Positions 35,530-42,462 of a DNA stretch of 64,000 bases are shown here, one piece after another. A model generated the notes under the pieces. The model worked only from the letters and a program-made list of their open reading frames with translations. It did not search any database and was not told the origin of the DNA. A program made the position numbers and the translations under genes. The stretch is from Clostridia bacterium (lineage in GTDB: Bacteria > Bacillota > Clostridia > Oscillospirales > CAG-272): the NCBI GenBank assembly GCA_017482355.1, contig JAFUNJ010000012.1:124001-188000 (forward strand), read 5' to 3'. Each line of letters opens with the position of its first letter. Position 1 is the first letter of the stretch.

Positions 35530-36609
35530 TCAATTTCCGAGCGTCATTATCTCCTCAATCAGAGTCGGAATGACCTCGTCCTCTTTTATTTTTCTGATTA
35601 TCTCACCGCGGCGGAAAAGAAGTGCTTCCCCGATTCCGCCGGCAATTCCGACGTCGGCTTCTCGCGCCTCGCCGGGTCCGTTTACGGCACAGCCCATAAC
35701 TGCGACCGTAAGCGGCTTATTTACTTTTATGTTTGCGACCTTGTCTTCAAGCTCTTTAGCAAGAGATATAAGGTCGATCTTAGTTCTGCCGCACGTCGGG
35801 CAGGAAACTATGTTGATAGCGTTATTATCTTGCAGACCGAGCGCGTGAAGGATCGCCTTACCCTGCTTTACTTCGGTCACGGGGTCGTCGGTAAGAGAGA
35901 CACGAAGAGTGTCTCCTATGCCTTCAAGAAGGAGTCCGCCGATTCCTGCCGCACTTTTAACGGTGCCGTATTTCTCGGTTCCCGCCTCGGTAACGCCGAG
36001 GTGAAGCGGATAGTCGCATTCCGAGGCAATAATGCGCATTGCCCTTTGCATCGTTCTTACGTCGGACGATTTTACTGCAACGATTATATCGCTAAAATCG
36101 TATTTTTCAAGAAGCGAAATATGCGTTCTCGCGCTTTCGGCAAGTGCCTCCGCCGTAGGTGAGCCGTGCTTCTTAAGAAGCTCCTTTTCGAGAGATCCAC
36201 CGTTTACGCCTATTCGTATCGGCACGCCCGCATTCTTGCAAGCTGTAACGACCTCTTTTACGCGGCTTTCGTCGCCTATATTGCCGGGGTTTATTCTGAT
36301 CTTGTCAGCGCCTGCCGCCGCACTTTCGATAGCGAGACGGTGACTGAAATGAATATCGGCAACTATCGGCATCGTGATGTCGGAGCTTTTTAGCTTATAA
36401 AGCGTTTTTACCGCGTCATCATCGGGAACAGTCATTCTGATAATATCACAGCCCGCGTCCTGGAGGCGCTTCATCTGACCGTATAGCGCGTTGTAGTCGC
36501 TGCTCGATACGTTCGTCATCGACTGAACCGAAATCGGCGCATCTCCGCCGATATAAAGATTACCGACCTTTATTTTTTTGCTTTTTCTTCTATACTCGTT
36601 GTAGTTCAT
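35530..36609 (-). CDS. ispG: 4-hydroxy-3-methylbut-2-enyl diphosphate synthase (flavodoxin)
   Basis: 359 residues. IspG performs the penultimate step of the MEP isoprenoid pathway, reducing MEcPP to HMBPP with a [4Fe-4S] cluster. The TIM-barrel start reads VGNLYIGGDAPISVQSMTN. The cluster ligands are in SCPTCGRTKIDL and VMGCAVNGPGEA, with the closing Glu in the latter. Length matches the short bacterial form without an insert. It lies 12 bases upstream of polC and 260 bases downstream of rseP; that intergenic stretch holds a repeat cluster that could weaken read-through. GGGG is 6 bases from the ATG. Confidence 0.96.
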   Translation of the reverse strand: MNYNEYRRKSKKIKVGNLYIGGDAPISVQSMTNVSSSDYNALYGQMKRLQDAGCDIIRMTVPDDDAVKTLYKLKSSDITMPIVADIHFSHRLAIESAAAGADKIRINPGNIGDESRVKEVVTACKNAGVPIRIGVNGGSLEKELLKKHGSPTAEALAESARTHISLLEKYDFSDIIVAVKSSDVRTMQRAMRIIASECDYPLHLGVTEAGTEKYGTVKSAAGIGGLLLEGIGDTLRVSLTDDPVTEVKQGKAILHALGLQDNNAINIVSCPTCGRTKIDLISLAKELEDKVANIKVNKPLTVAVMGCAVNGPGEAREADVGIAGGIGEALLFRRGEIIRKIKEDEVIPTLIEEIMTLGN

Positions 36610-36695
36610 TTTATACCCCGTTTAAGCGTCAACAATTTCATAAGACTCCGCTCGTATATGGTGTTGAACATTAATAAGCACCTCGACTCTGATCT

Positions 36696-36821
36696 ACCTT
36701 CTCCAGCGGGAGAAGGTGGCTGCGACGAAGGAGCAGACGGATGAGGTGTCGGATGAGGGAACTTACTCCTCATCCACCACAGGCGTTCCGCCTGTGGTCC
36801 CCTTCTCCCTCAGGAGAAGGT
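36696..36821. repeat. Palindromic repeat cluster (REP/MITE-like) between rseP and ispG
   Basis: Four hairpins in a row: ACCTTCTCC/GGAGAAGGT (36696-36717), GGATGAGG/CCTCATCC (36751-36775), ACCACAGGCG/CGCCTGTGGT (36777-36798) and CCTTCTCC/GGAGAAGG (36801-36820). The first and last units are inverted versions of each other, so the whole is a symmetrical, folded element. A 23-base core is repeated exactly at 46882-46904. It lies inside the pyrH-polC operon in a non-coding gap of 260 bases (36610-36869), which otherwise shows nothing recognisable. Confidence 0.8.
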
Positions 36822-36869
36822 ATCTGGTTGCATCACGCTCACAGTTTAACTCTTTACTGTTTATATAAC

Positions 36870-37907
36870 TCACCCGAACAGCTTAATTACGTCCTTAAAG
36901 CTGATTATCAGCATAAGCAGAAGCAAAAGAACCATTCCCGCAAAATGGATATATCCCTCGACCTCGCGCTTAAGGGGCTTGCGGCGGATCGCCTCGATAA
37001 TGAGGAATAAGATTCGTCCACCGTCTAGGGCAGGAAGCGGAAGCAGATTCATAACTCCGAGGTTAAGCGCTATCACCGCAGTCAGATTTATCAAGCTCTT
37101 TCCACCGTCACCTGACTTTGCCGCCTTGCCTATCTCGCTTGTAATACCGACGGGACCCGACATCTGGTCAAGTCCGTATTTGCCCGTGATAAGATCAATT
37201 ACCGACTCCCAGATCATCTCGACAGTCGTTACCGAACGGTTAAAGGTATGCTTGAAGAATACGCCGAAGCCGAATTCTTCTCTTTCGACGCTGAATACAA
37301 GTGCCTCGTATTCTTTGCCTTCCTTGTCGGTCAGTGTTTCATAAAATTCGATTCCTTCAAGAGTGACCTTCTTTCCGTCACGCTCAACTACGACTGTATT
37401 CGACTTTTTTCCGTCATGGAACATTGTATAGCTGAGGTCGTACGCAGTGTGAACCTTCTCACCGTTTATGGAAATGATCTTATCTCCGACCTCAAGTCCG
37501 CCTTCGATAGCAGCATAGCTTTCGGAAAGATTCGCGACCCTGGTATTTCCGAGGGAATCAGATGTCATTCCGACAAGTATTCCGACGAGAATGAAGCCGC
37601 AAAGAAGATTCATGACCGAACCTGCGACCATGATGAGAAATCTCTGCCAAACGGGCTTTTTATTAAGGGAATTTTCCGATTCGTTTTCCTCGTCCTCGCC
37701 GTCCATGCTTACAAATCCGCCAATCGGTATTGCACGGAGAGAATAGGCAATCCCTGTCTTTTTCGAGGTTTTCGATATAAGCTTCGGACCCATTCCGATA
37801 GCAAATTCCTTAATTCCTACCTTAAAGGTACGCGCCATTATATAATGACCGAATTCGTGTATCAAAATAAGGAATCCGAAAATCAGTATCGCTATTACTA
37901 TACTCAA
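36870..37907 (-). CDS. rseP: Site-2 intramembrane metalloprotease RseP
   Basis: 345 residues from a TTG start with GGAGG 6-7 bases upstream (the GGAGG is in the end of dxr). This start places the first helix and HEFGH at residues 17-21, as usual. The zinc motif HEFGHYIMAR, a PDZ domain (GGLEVGDKIISINGEKV, about 145-215) and the third ligand motif LPLPALDGGRILFLIIEAI near 300 are all present. M50 proteases cleave membrane-anchored anti-sigma factors or remnant signal peptides. The position between dxr and ispG in an envelope-synthesis operon is the standard bacterial arrangement. A GTG or ATG start inside dxr is rejected. Confidence 0.95.
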   Translation of the reverse strand: MSIVIAILIFGFLILIHEFGHYIMARTFKVGIKEFAIGMGPKLISKTSKKTGIAYSLRAIPIGGFVSMDGEDEENESENSLNKKPVWQRFLIMVAGSVMNLLCGFILVGILVGMTSDSLGNTRVANLSESYAAIEGGLEVGDKIISINGEKVHTAYDLSYTMFHDGKKSNTVVVERDGKKVTLEGIEFYETLTDKEGKEYEALVFSVEREEFGFGVFFKHTFNRSVTTVEMIWESVIDLITGKYGLDQMSGPVGITSEIGKAAKSGDGGKSLINLTAVIALNLGVMNLLPLPALDGGRILFLIIEAIRRKPLKREVEGYIHFAGMVLLLLLMLIISFKDVIKLFG

Positions 37908-37909
37908 AA

Positions 37910-39049
37910 TTATGCCTCCGCAATTTCTTTGATTCTGATCCTCGCCCATCTGTCTGCTTCCTCAATATCGGAAAGCGTGGGCGAAGCTATATTTTCCGCC
38001 TCCTCCGTTACGCGTATGACCGCGTCGGAAAGGCCGAGATAAGTAAGCTTATCGCGCAAAAACAGCTCCACTGCCATTTCGTCGGCGCCGTTCATAACGG
38101 CAGGGACGATTCCGCCTCGCGTAAATGCACGTCTTGCGAGGGGCAGAAGCGGAAAATTCACATCATCGGGCACGCCGAAGGTGAGCGAGCGGAGCGTCTT
38201 AAAATCAAGCTCTTTTACGGGGCTGTCAAAGCGCTCGGGATAGGTCAGCGCGTACTGTACGCAAAGACGCATATCGGGCACGCCCATTTCGGCGATTATC
38301 GCATTGTCAATATATTCGACCATCGAATGTATTATACTTTCACGGTGAACAGTAACCTCAACGTCGTCAATGTCAACGCCGAAAAGATGCGCGGCTTCAA
38401 TAACCTCGAAGCCCTTATTCATCATCGTCGAGGAATCTATCGTTATTCTGTTGCCCATATCCCATGTCGGATGCGCAAGCGCTTCGGCAGGGGTTATCTT
38501 TTCAAGCTCTTCCCTGCTTTTTCCGTAGAACGGTCCGCCCGATGCGGTGAGAATAAGCTTCTTGACCTTCTGACCCGTCAGGCACTGGAAAATAGCCGAA
38601 TGCTCACTGTCAACGGGGAGAATATCGACTCCGCGCTTTTTCGCCTCACGCATCACGAACGTACCGTAGGTAACTAGCGATTCTTTATTTGCAAGCGCGA
38701 GCTTTTTGCCGCCAAGAACCGTTGCAACCGTCGGACGAAGTCCCGCGATACCCGAAAGCGAATTAAGAACTGTATCACACTCTGATATCTCGCAAAGCGT
38801 TTCAGACGCCCTTTCGCCCGAGATAATCTTAGTATCGGTATCACGTACCGCGATCTTCAGCTCATTTGCCGATTTTTCATCCGCAACCGCACAGTATATC
38901 GGCTTATATTTTCTAATCTGTTCTTCAAGAGCAGAAATACTCCTTCTGCCCGAGATCCCGACGACGCGGATGCCGAGATGGTCGCAAACGTCGAGCGCCT
39001 GCTTACCGACGGAGCCCGTCGAGCCGAGGATAACGAGGTCTTTTGTCAT
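37910..39049 (-). CDS. dxr: 1-deoxy-D-xylulose 5-phosphate reductoisomerase
   Basis: 379 residues. Dxr converts DXP to MEP with NADPH, the committed step of isoprenoid synthesis. The NADPH-binding N-terminus reads LVILGSTGSVGKQALDV; LANKESLVTYG, VDSEHSAIFQCL, the flexible loop LTASGGPFYG and HPTWDMGNRITIDSSTMMNKGFEVIEA, with metal-binding acidic residues and the catalytic loop, are all in place. The ATG at 39049 has GAGG 6 bases upstream; a TTG four codons earlier is rejected. The stop lies 2 bases before the rseP start. Confidence 0.97.
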   Translation of the reverse strand: MTKDLVILGSTGSVGKQALDVCDHLGIRVVGISGRRSISALEEQIRKYKPIYCAVADEKSANELKIAVRDTDTKIISGERASETLCEISECDTVLNSLSGIAGLRPTVATVLGGKKLALANKESLVTYGTFVMREAKKRGVDILPVDSEHSAIFQCLTGQKVKKLILTASGGPFYGKSREELEKITPAEALAHPTWDMGNRITIDSSTMMNKGFEVIEAAHLFGVDIDDVEVTVHRESIIHSMVEYIDNAIIAEMGVPDMRLCVQYALTYPERFDSPVKELDFKTLRSLTFGVPDDVNFPLLPLARRAFTRGGIVPAVMNGADEMAVELFLRDKLTYLGLSDAVIRVTEEAENIASPTLSDIEEADRWARIRIKEIAEA

Positions 39050-39057
39050 AATATTCC

Positions 39058-39888
39058 TCAATTAAAAAGTGTAAAGGATGAAACGAAATTCGTCAGGAAG
39101 TAAATGCAGGCAGATGTTACGATAATACTGTCAAAACGGTCGAGAACGCCACCGTGACCGGGGAAAAGCTTGCCATAATCCTTGATCTCAAACTTACGCT
39201 TGATAAGCGACATTATAAGGTCGCCGCACTGCGAAAGAATGCTGACGAGAAGTGAAACGATAATAAGTGCAAGATAGTTCGGTGTCGCACCGCTGATCTT
39301 TCCCACAATAAATCCGTAAAGAATCGTAAAGCCGACAGCGAAAAGCGTTCCGCCGACAGCACCCTCAACGGTCTTCTTCGGGCTGACAGCCGGAATAAGC
39401 TTGTGCTTACCGAGAAGCATTCCCGTAAAGTATGCAAAGGTGTCTGTCATCCAGGAAATGATGAACGGCAAGAAATATATATATTCTCCGAAATCCATAT
39501 CACGAAGCAGCACCATAGAAGCAAAGCCGAATGCAACGTAAACCGTTGTTGCACCGGAGAGTGCCGCCTTGTCGACAGTGAACTTCTCTCCCGAGAATAC
39601 CGAAACAATAAGCATATATGTTATTACCGCAAAGGAAATAAGAAAAAGGTAGCCGTAAAGATTTAATCCGTCGTAGTAACGAACGAAGAACGGAAGACCT
39701 GCACCGATGAGAATTGCGGCAATTGAGGAAAGCCACTGCTTCTTGCTGCCTATACAGCTCTGCATTTCATAAGCACCGAGAGCACCGAAAAACGCCATAA
39801 GTATAGGAAACGCCACGGTATCCGACCAAATAAAGAACGGCACCATAAGTGCTACCATAATTATTGCTGTTATAACTCTTGTTTTCAT
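39058..39888 (-). CDS. cdsA: Phosphatidate cytidylyltransferase
   Basis: 276 residues, about eight membrane helices. CdsA makes CDP-diacylglycerol from CTP and phosphatidic acid, the precursor of all phospholipids. The CDP-alcohol signature region is SWMTDTFAYFTGMLLGKHKLIP followed by SPKKTVEGAVGG, then the C-terminal KRKFEIKDYGKLFPGHGGVLDRFDS, which is the family pattern. The ATG at 39888 has GGAG 6 bases upstream; the ATG five codons earlier, overlapping uppS, has no good ribosome site. It sits between uppS and dxr as in most bacteria. Confidence 0.96.
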   Translation of the reverse strand: MKTRVITAIIMVALMVPFFIWSDTVAFPILMAFFGALGAYEMQSCIGSKKQWLSSIAAILIGAGLPFFVRYYDGLNLYGYLFLISFAVITYMLIVSVFSGEKFTVDKAALSGATTVYVAFGFASMVLLRDMDFGEYIYFLPFIISWMTDTFAYFTGMLLGKHKLIPAVSPKKTVEGAVGGTLFAVGFTILYGFIVGKISGATPNYLALIIVSLLVSILSQCGDLIMSLIKRKFEIKDYGKLFPGHGGVLDRFDSIIVTSACIYFLTNFVSSFTLFN

Positions 39889-39899
39889 ACTGATCTCCG

Positions 39900-40622
39900 T
39901 CATACACCGCCGTAGCGGCGCTTTCTTTTGTAAAATTCAAAAACACATTCGTCAACGCTCTTTTCGTCAAAATCGGGCCAAAGCGTAGACGTAAAATAAA
40001 GCTCCGAATAAGCCGAATCCCAAAGGAGGAAGTTGCTTAAGCGAGTTTCCGCGCCCGTTCTTACAATAAGGTCGGGGGCGGGGCTGTCTTTTGTATAAAG
40101 ATGCGAGGTTATATCGTCCTCCGTTATCTCGGTCTTGCCTTCTTTTATGAGCGCATTGACTGCGTGAACGATATCATCGCGCCCGCCGTAGTTTACTGCG
40201 ATATTAAGTATCTTTTCGCGGTCAAACGAATCCTGCTCGAGCTTCACCATTCGCTCAGCTATCTCGGGCGGGAAAACGCTCTTGTCTCCAAGGAAATGAA
40301 CCTGTATGTTTCTCTCTTTCCAGCTTTCCTCGGCGTCGGAAAGGTAGTCAACGAAAAGCGAAAGAATGGTATCGACCTCTTCCTTCGGACGCTTCCAGTT
40401 TTCGGTAGAAAACGCGTAAACGGTTACTGCCTTAATGCCCGAATCTCCGCAATATTCGATTATCTTCTTAAAAACCTTTGCTCCGACGGAATGTCCGTAT
40501 GTACGCGGCATTCCGCGCTTTTTCGCCCATCTACCGTTACCGTCCATAATGAACGCAATATGCTGAAGGCGTTTTTCTTTATTCGTCTCAACTGCCTTCG
40601 GGATCTTGTTTTTTCCAAACAT
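39900..40622 (-). CDS. uppS: Isoprenyl transferase (undecaprenyl diphosphate synthase)
   Basis: 240 residues. UppS condenses eight isopentenyl units onto farnesyl diphosphate in cis to give the C55 carrier lipid for cell-wall polymers. The catalytic Asp is in IAFIMDGNGRWAKKRGMPRTYGH (about 26-30), followed by AVTVYAFSTENWKRP and the C-terminal RTGAETRLSNFLLWDSAYSELYF. Only a weak AGGA precedes the ATG. A hairpin without a T-tract separates it from frr. Confidence 0.97.
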   Translation of the reverse strand: MFGKNKIPKAVETNKEKRLQHIAFIMDGNGRWAKKRGMPRTYGHSVGAKVFKKIIEYCGDSGIKAVTVYAFSTENWKRPKEEVDTILSLFVDYLSDAEESWKERNIQVHFLGDKSVFPPEIAERMVKLEQDSFDREKILNIAVNYGGRDDIVHAVNALIKEGKTEITEDDITSHLYTKDSPAPDLIVRTGAETRLSNFLLWDSAYSELYFTSTLWPDFDEKSVDECVFEFYKRKRRYGGV

Positions 40623-40646
40623 AATTTGTCCTATTTCTGCACAATG

Positions 40647-40670
40647 GGGCTGGCGTTTTTGCGCCAGCCC
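40647..40670 (-). other. Hairpin between frr and uppS
   Basis: GGGCTGGCG / CGCCAGCCC with a six-base loop. No T-run follows on the minus strand, so it looks like a processing or attenuation hairpin rather than a terminator. Confidence 0.55.
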
Positions 40671-40689
40671 GTGTGTCTTATAATTTTGA

Positions 40690-41244
40690 TCAGATAGCCA
40701 TTATCTCGGAAGACTTCTTCGCGGTGACGTTGTCGACTTCCTTGATGTACTTATCGGTAAGATCCTGAACGCTCTTCTCGGATGCCTTCTGCTCATCCTC
40801 GGTCATCTCGGACTTCTTCTTCATATCCTTGCACTTGTCGATGGCATCGCGGCGGATATTACGGATAGCAACCTTTGCATCCTCGCCCATCTTCGCTACC
40901 TGCTTGGTAAGCTCCTTACGGCGATCCTCGGTAAGAGCCGGGAACGAAAGACGAATGACCTTACCGTCGTTCTGGGGATTGATTCCGAGGTCGGAGGCAA
41001 GAATCGCTTTTTCGATCGCCTTAAGCGTAGTTGCGTCCCAGGGCTGAATAGCAAGGGTGCGCGCGTCGGGAGTCGTGATCTGCGCAACGGCGCTTATCTG
41101 AGTAGGAGTTCCGTAATATTCAACGGTGATCTTGTTAAGAACGTTAGCGTTCGCTCTGCCTACACGGACAGATTCAAGCTCGGTCTGGTAAGACGCGATG
41201 CTCTTTTTCATTTTTTCTTCATAAGCTTTTGTATCGAGTTTCAT
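40690..41244 (-). CDS. frr: Ribosome recycling factor
   Basis: 184 residues, the normal length. RRF splits post-termination ribosomes together with EF-G. Domain I helices are recognisable in SIASYQTELESVRVGRANAN (from about 14), domain II in QPWDATTLKAIEKAI, and the third helix in RLSFPALTEDRRKELTKQVAK and AKVAIRNIRRDA. It follows pyrH by 25 bases, the universal pyrH-frr pairing, and is transcribed from the pyrH promoter. Confidence 0.98.
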   Translation of the reverse strand: MKLDTKAYEEKMKKSIASYQTELESVRVGRANANVLNKITVEYYGTPTQISAVAQITTPDARTLAIQPWDATTLKAIEKAILASDLGINPQNDGKVIRLSFPALTEDRRKELTKQVAKMGEDAKVAIRNIRRDAIDKCKDMKKKSEMTEDEQKASEKSVQDLTDKYIKEVDNVTAKKSSEIMAI

Positions 41245-41269
41245 ATCTAATAACCTTTCTCTGTTTTAA

Positions 41270-41983
41270 TTACTTTACTATCGTACCGATCTTTTCGCCC
41301 TTGATCGCGCGAATTATGTTCTGCGGATCGTCGAGACCGAAAATATGAAGCGGTATCTTATTTTCCTTACCGAAGGAAGCGGCGGTTGCGTCGATGACCT
41401 TCATATCGTGGCTGAGGATATCCATATAGCTGATCTCATCGAGCTTGACAGCCGTAGGATCAAGACGCGGATCGGCAGTATATACGCCGTCTATATTCTT
41501 TGCCATCATAACTACGTCTGCGTTTATCTCAGCCGCGCGGAGCATAGCGGTCGTATCAGTCGAGAAGAAGGGGCATCCCGTACCGCATCCGAAGATGACG
41601 ATCTTACCCTTTTCCAGGTGATGTACCGCCTTATTTCTGATATATGGCTCTGCAACCTCGTGCATCGCAATAGCCGTCATAACACGGCAGTCAGCTCCGA
41701 GCTGAACGAATGCGTCCTGGATAGCGAGAGCGTTAATAACTGTTGCGATCATGCCCATGTGGTCTGCACGCGTTCTGTCCATATCGCCGCCCTGACGACC
41801 TCTCCAGATATTACCTGCGCCGACGACGAGCGCGACCTCAACGCCAAGCTCGTTACATTCCTTGATAGCAAGGCAAATTTCTCTTACGAAATTATAATTG
41901 AGAATACCGTCCTTCTGCCCTGCGGCAAGCGCTTCACCCGAAAGCTTGATAAGTACTCTCTTGTACCGTGTCTGATTCTCCAT
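41270..41983 (-). CDS. pyrH: UMP kinase
   Basis: 237 residues of the bacterial hexameric amino-acid-kinase-fold enzyme that phosphorylates UMP to UDP. Motifs: RVLIKLSGEALAAGQ at the N-terminus, VGAGNIWRGRQGGDMDRTRADHMGMIATVINA in the centre, then GTGCPFFSTDTTAMLRA and the C-terminal DATAASFGKENKIPLHIF. First gene of the operon that runs to polC. GAGGAGG stands 4-5 bases before the ATG. Its leader carries a 10-bp hairpin. Confidence 0.98.
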   Translation of the reverse strand: MENQTRYKRVLIKLSGEALAAGQKDGILNYNFVREICLAIKECNELGVEVALVVGAGNIWRGRQGGDMDRTRADHMGMIATVINALAIQDAFVQLGADCRVMTAIAMHEVAEPYIRNKAVHHLEKGKIVIFGCGTGCPFFSTDTTAMLRAAEINADVVMMAKNIDGVYTADPRLDPTAVKLDEISYMDILSHDMKVIDATAASFGKENKIPLHIFGLDDPQNIIRAIKGEKIGTIVK

Positions 41984-41999
41984 AAAACCTCCTCGCCCG

Positions 42000-42029
42000 A
42001 AGGCATAAATTTACCGGTTTTTATGCCTT
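42000..42029 (-). promoter_or_regulatory. Hairpin in the pyrH leader
   Basis: AAGGCATAAA / TTTATGCCTT with a ten-base loop containing ACCGGT, between the pyrH promoter and its ribosome site. No T-tract, so a regulatory or stabilising stem rather than a terminator. Confidence 0.5.
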
Positions 42030-42068
42030 TTCCTCAATAATAGGAGATGCGCATAAAATCACATAGTA

Positions 42069-42097
42069 ATTTTACCACCTTTTAACCGATTTGTAAA
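42069..42097 (-). promoter_or_regulatory. Promoter of the pyrH-frr-...-polC operon
   Basis: TTTACA and TAAAAT on the minus strand with a 17-base spacer, about 86 bases upstream of pyrH. Confidence 0.65.
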
Positions 42098-42156
42098 CAG
42101 GAATTTTGCAATTTCGGCAAATTTTCTGTTACTTTTTTTAAATTATAAACTAATTC

Positions 42157-42185
42157 TTGACAAATAAAGAAAATAAGGTTATAAT
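42157..42185 (+). promoter_or_regulatory. Consensus promoter of the valS T-box transcript
   Basis: Perfect TTGACA and TATAAT with a 17-base spacer; transcription should begin near 42192. Confidence 0.9.
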
Positions 42186-42191
42186 AACCCT

Positions 42192-42421
42192 ATAAATGCG
42201 ATGACGGTGAAGAGTACCCGTAAAATAGCTATCAGAGAGCCGCAGGCAGCTGGAAATGCGGCAGCGAAAGGACGGAGAAGGTCGCACCGTAGCAGTGGAA
42301 AGAAAGCTTATGCAAGTAGAATCCGCCGTGAATCTGCGTAAAGGATGAAAGAGTGCGTGCTTTTGCACGAATTCAGGTGGTACCGCGCTTACGGCGTCCT
42401 GTTTTTACGGGGCGTTTTATT
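42192..42421 (+). promoter_or_regulatory. T-box riboswitch, valine specifier GUC
   Basis: Leader RNA that senses uncharged tRNA-Val and lets transcription read into valS. Stem I begins with GATGACGGTGAAGAGTA and carries the AGAGAG element and a distal loop. The 3' side of the specifier loop reads AGAAGGTCG between ACGG and CACCGT, giving the codon GUC at 42281-42283. The T-box bulge sequence AGGTGGTACCGCG is at 42375-42387. The competing terminator is CGTCCTG / CGGGGCG followed by TTTTATTTTTT (42394-42424). Specifier and downstream gene agree. Confidence 0.95.
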
Positions 42422-42462
42422 TTTTGCTTCGACGAAAACGAAAACTATTAAGGAGAAATGTT

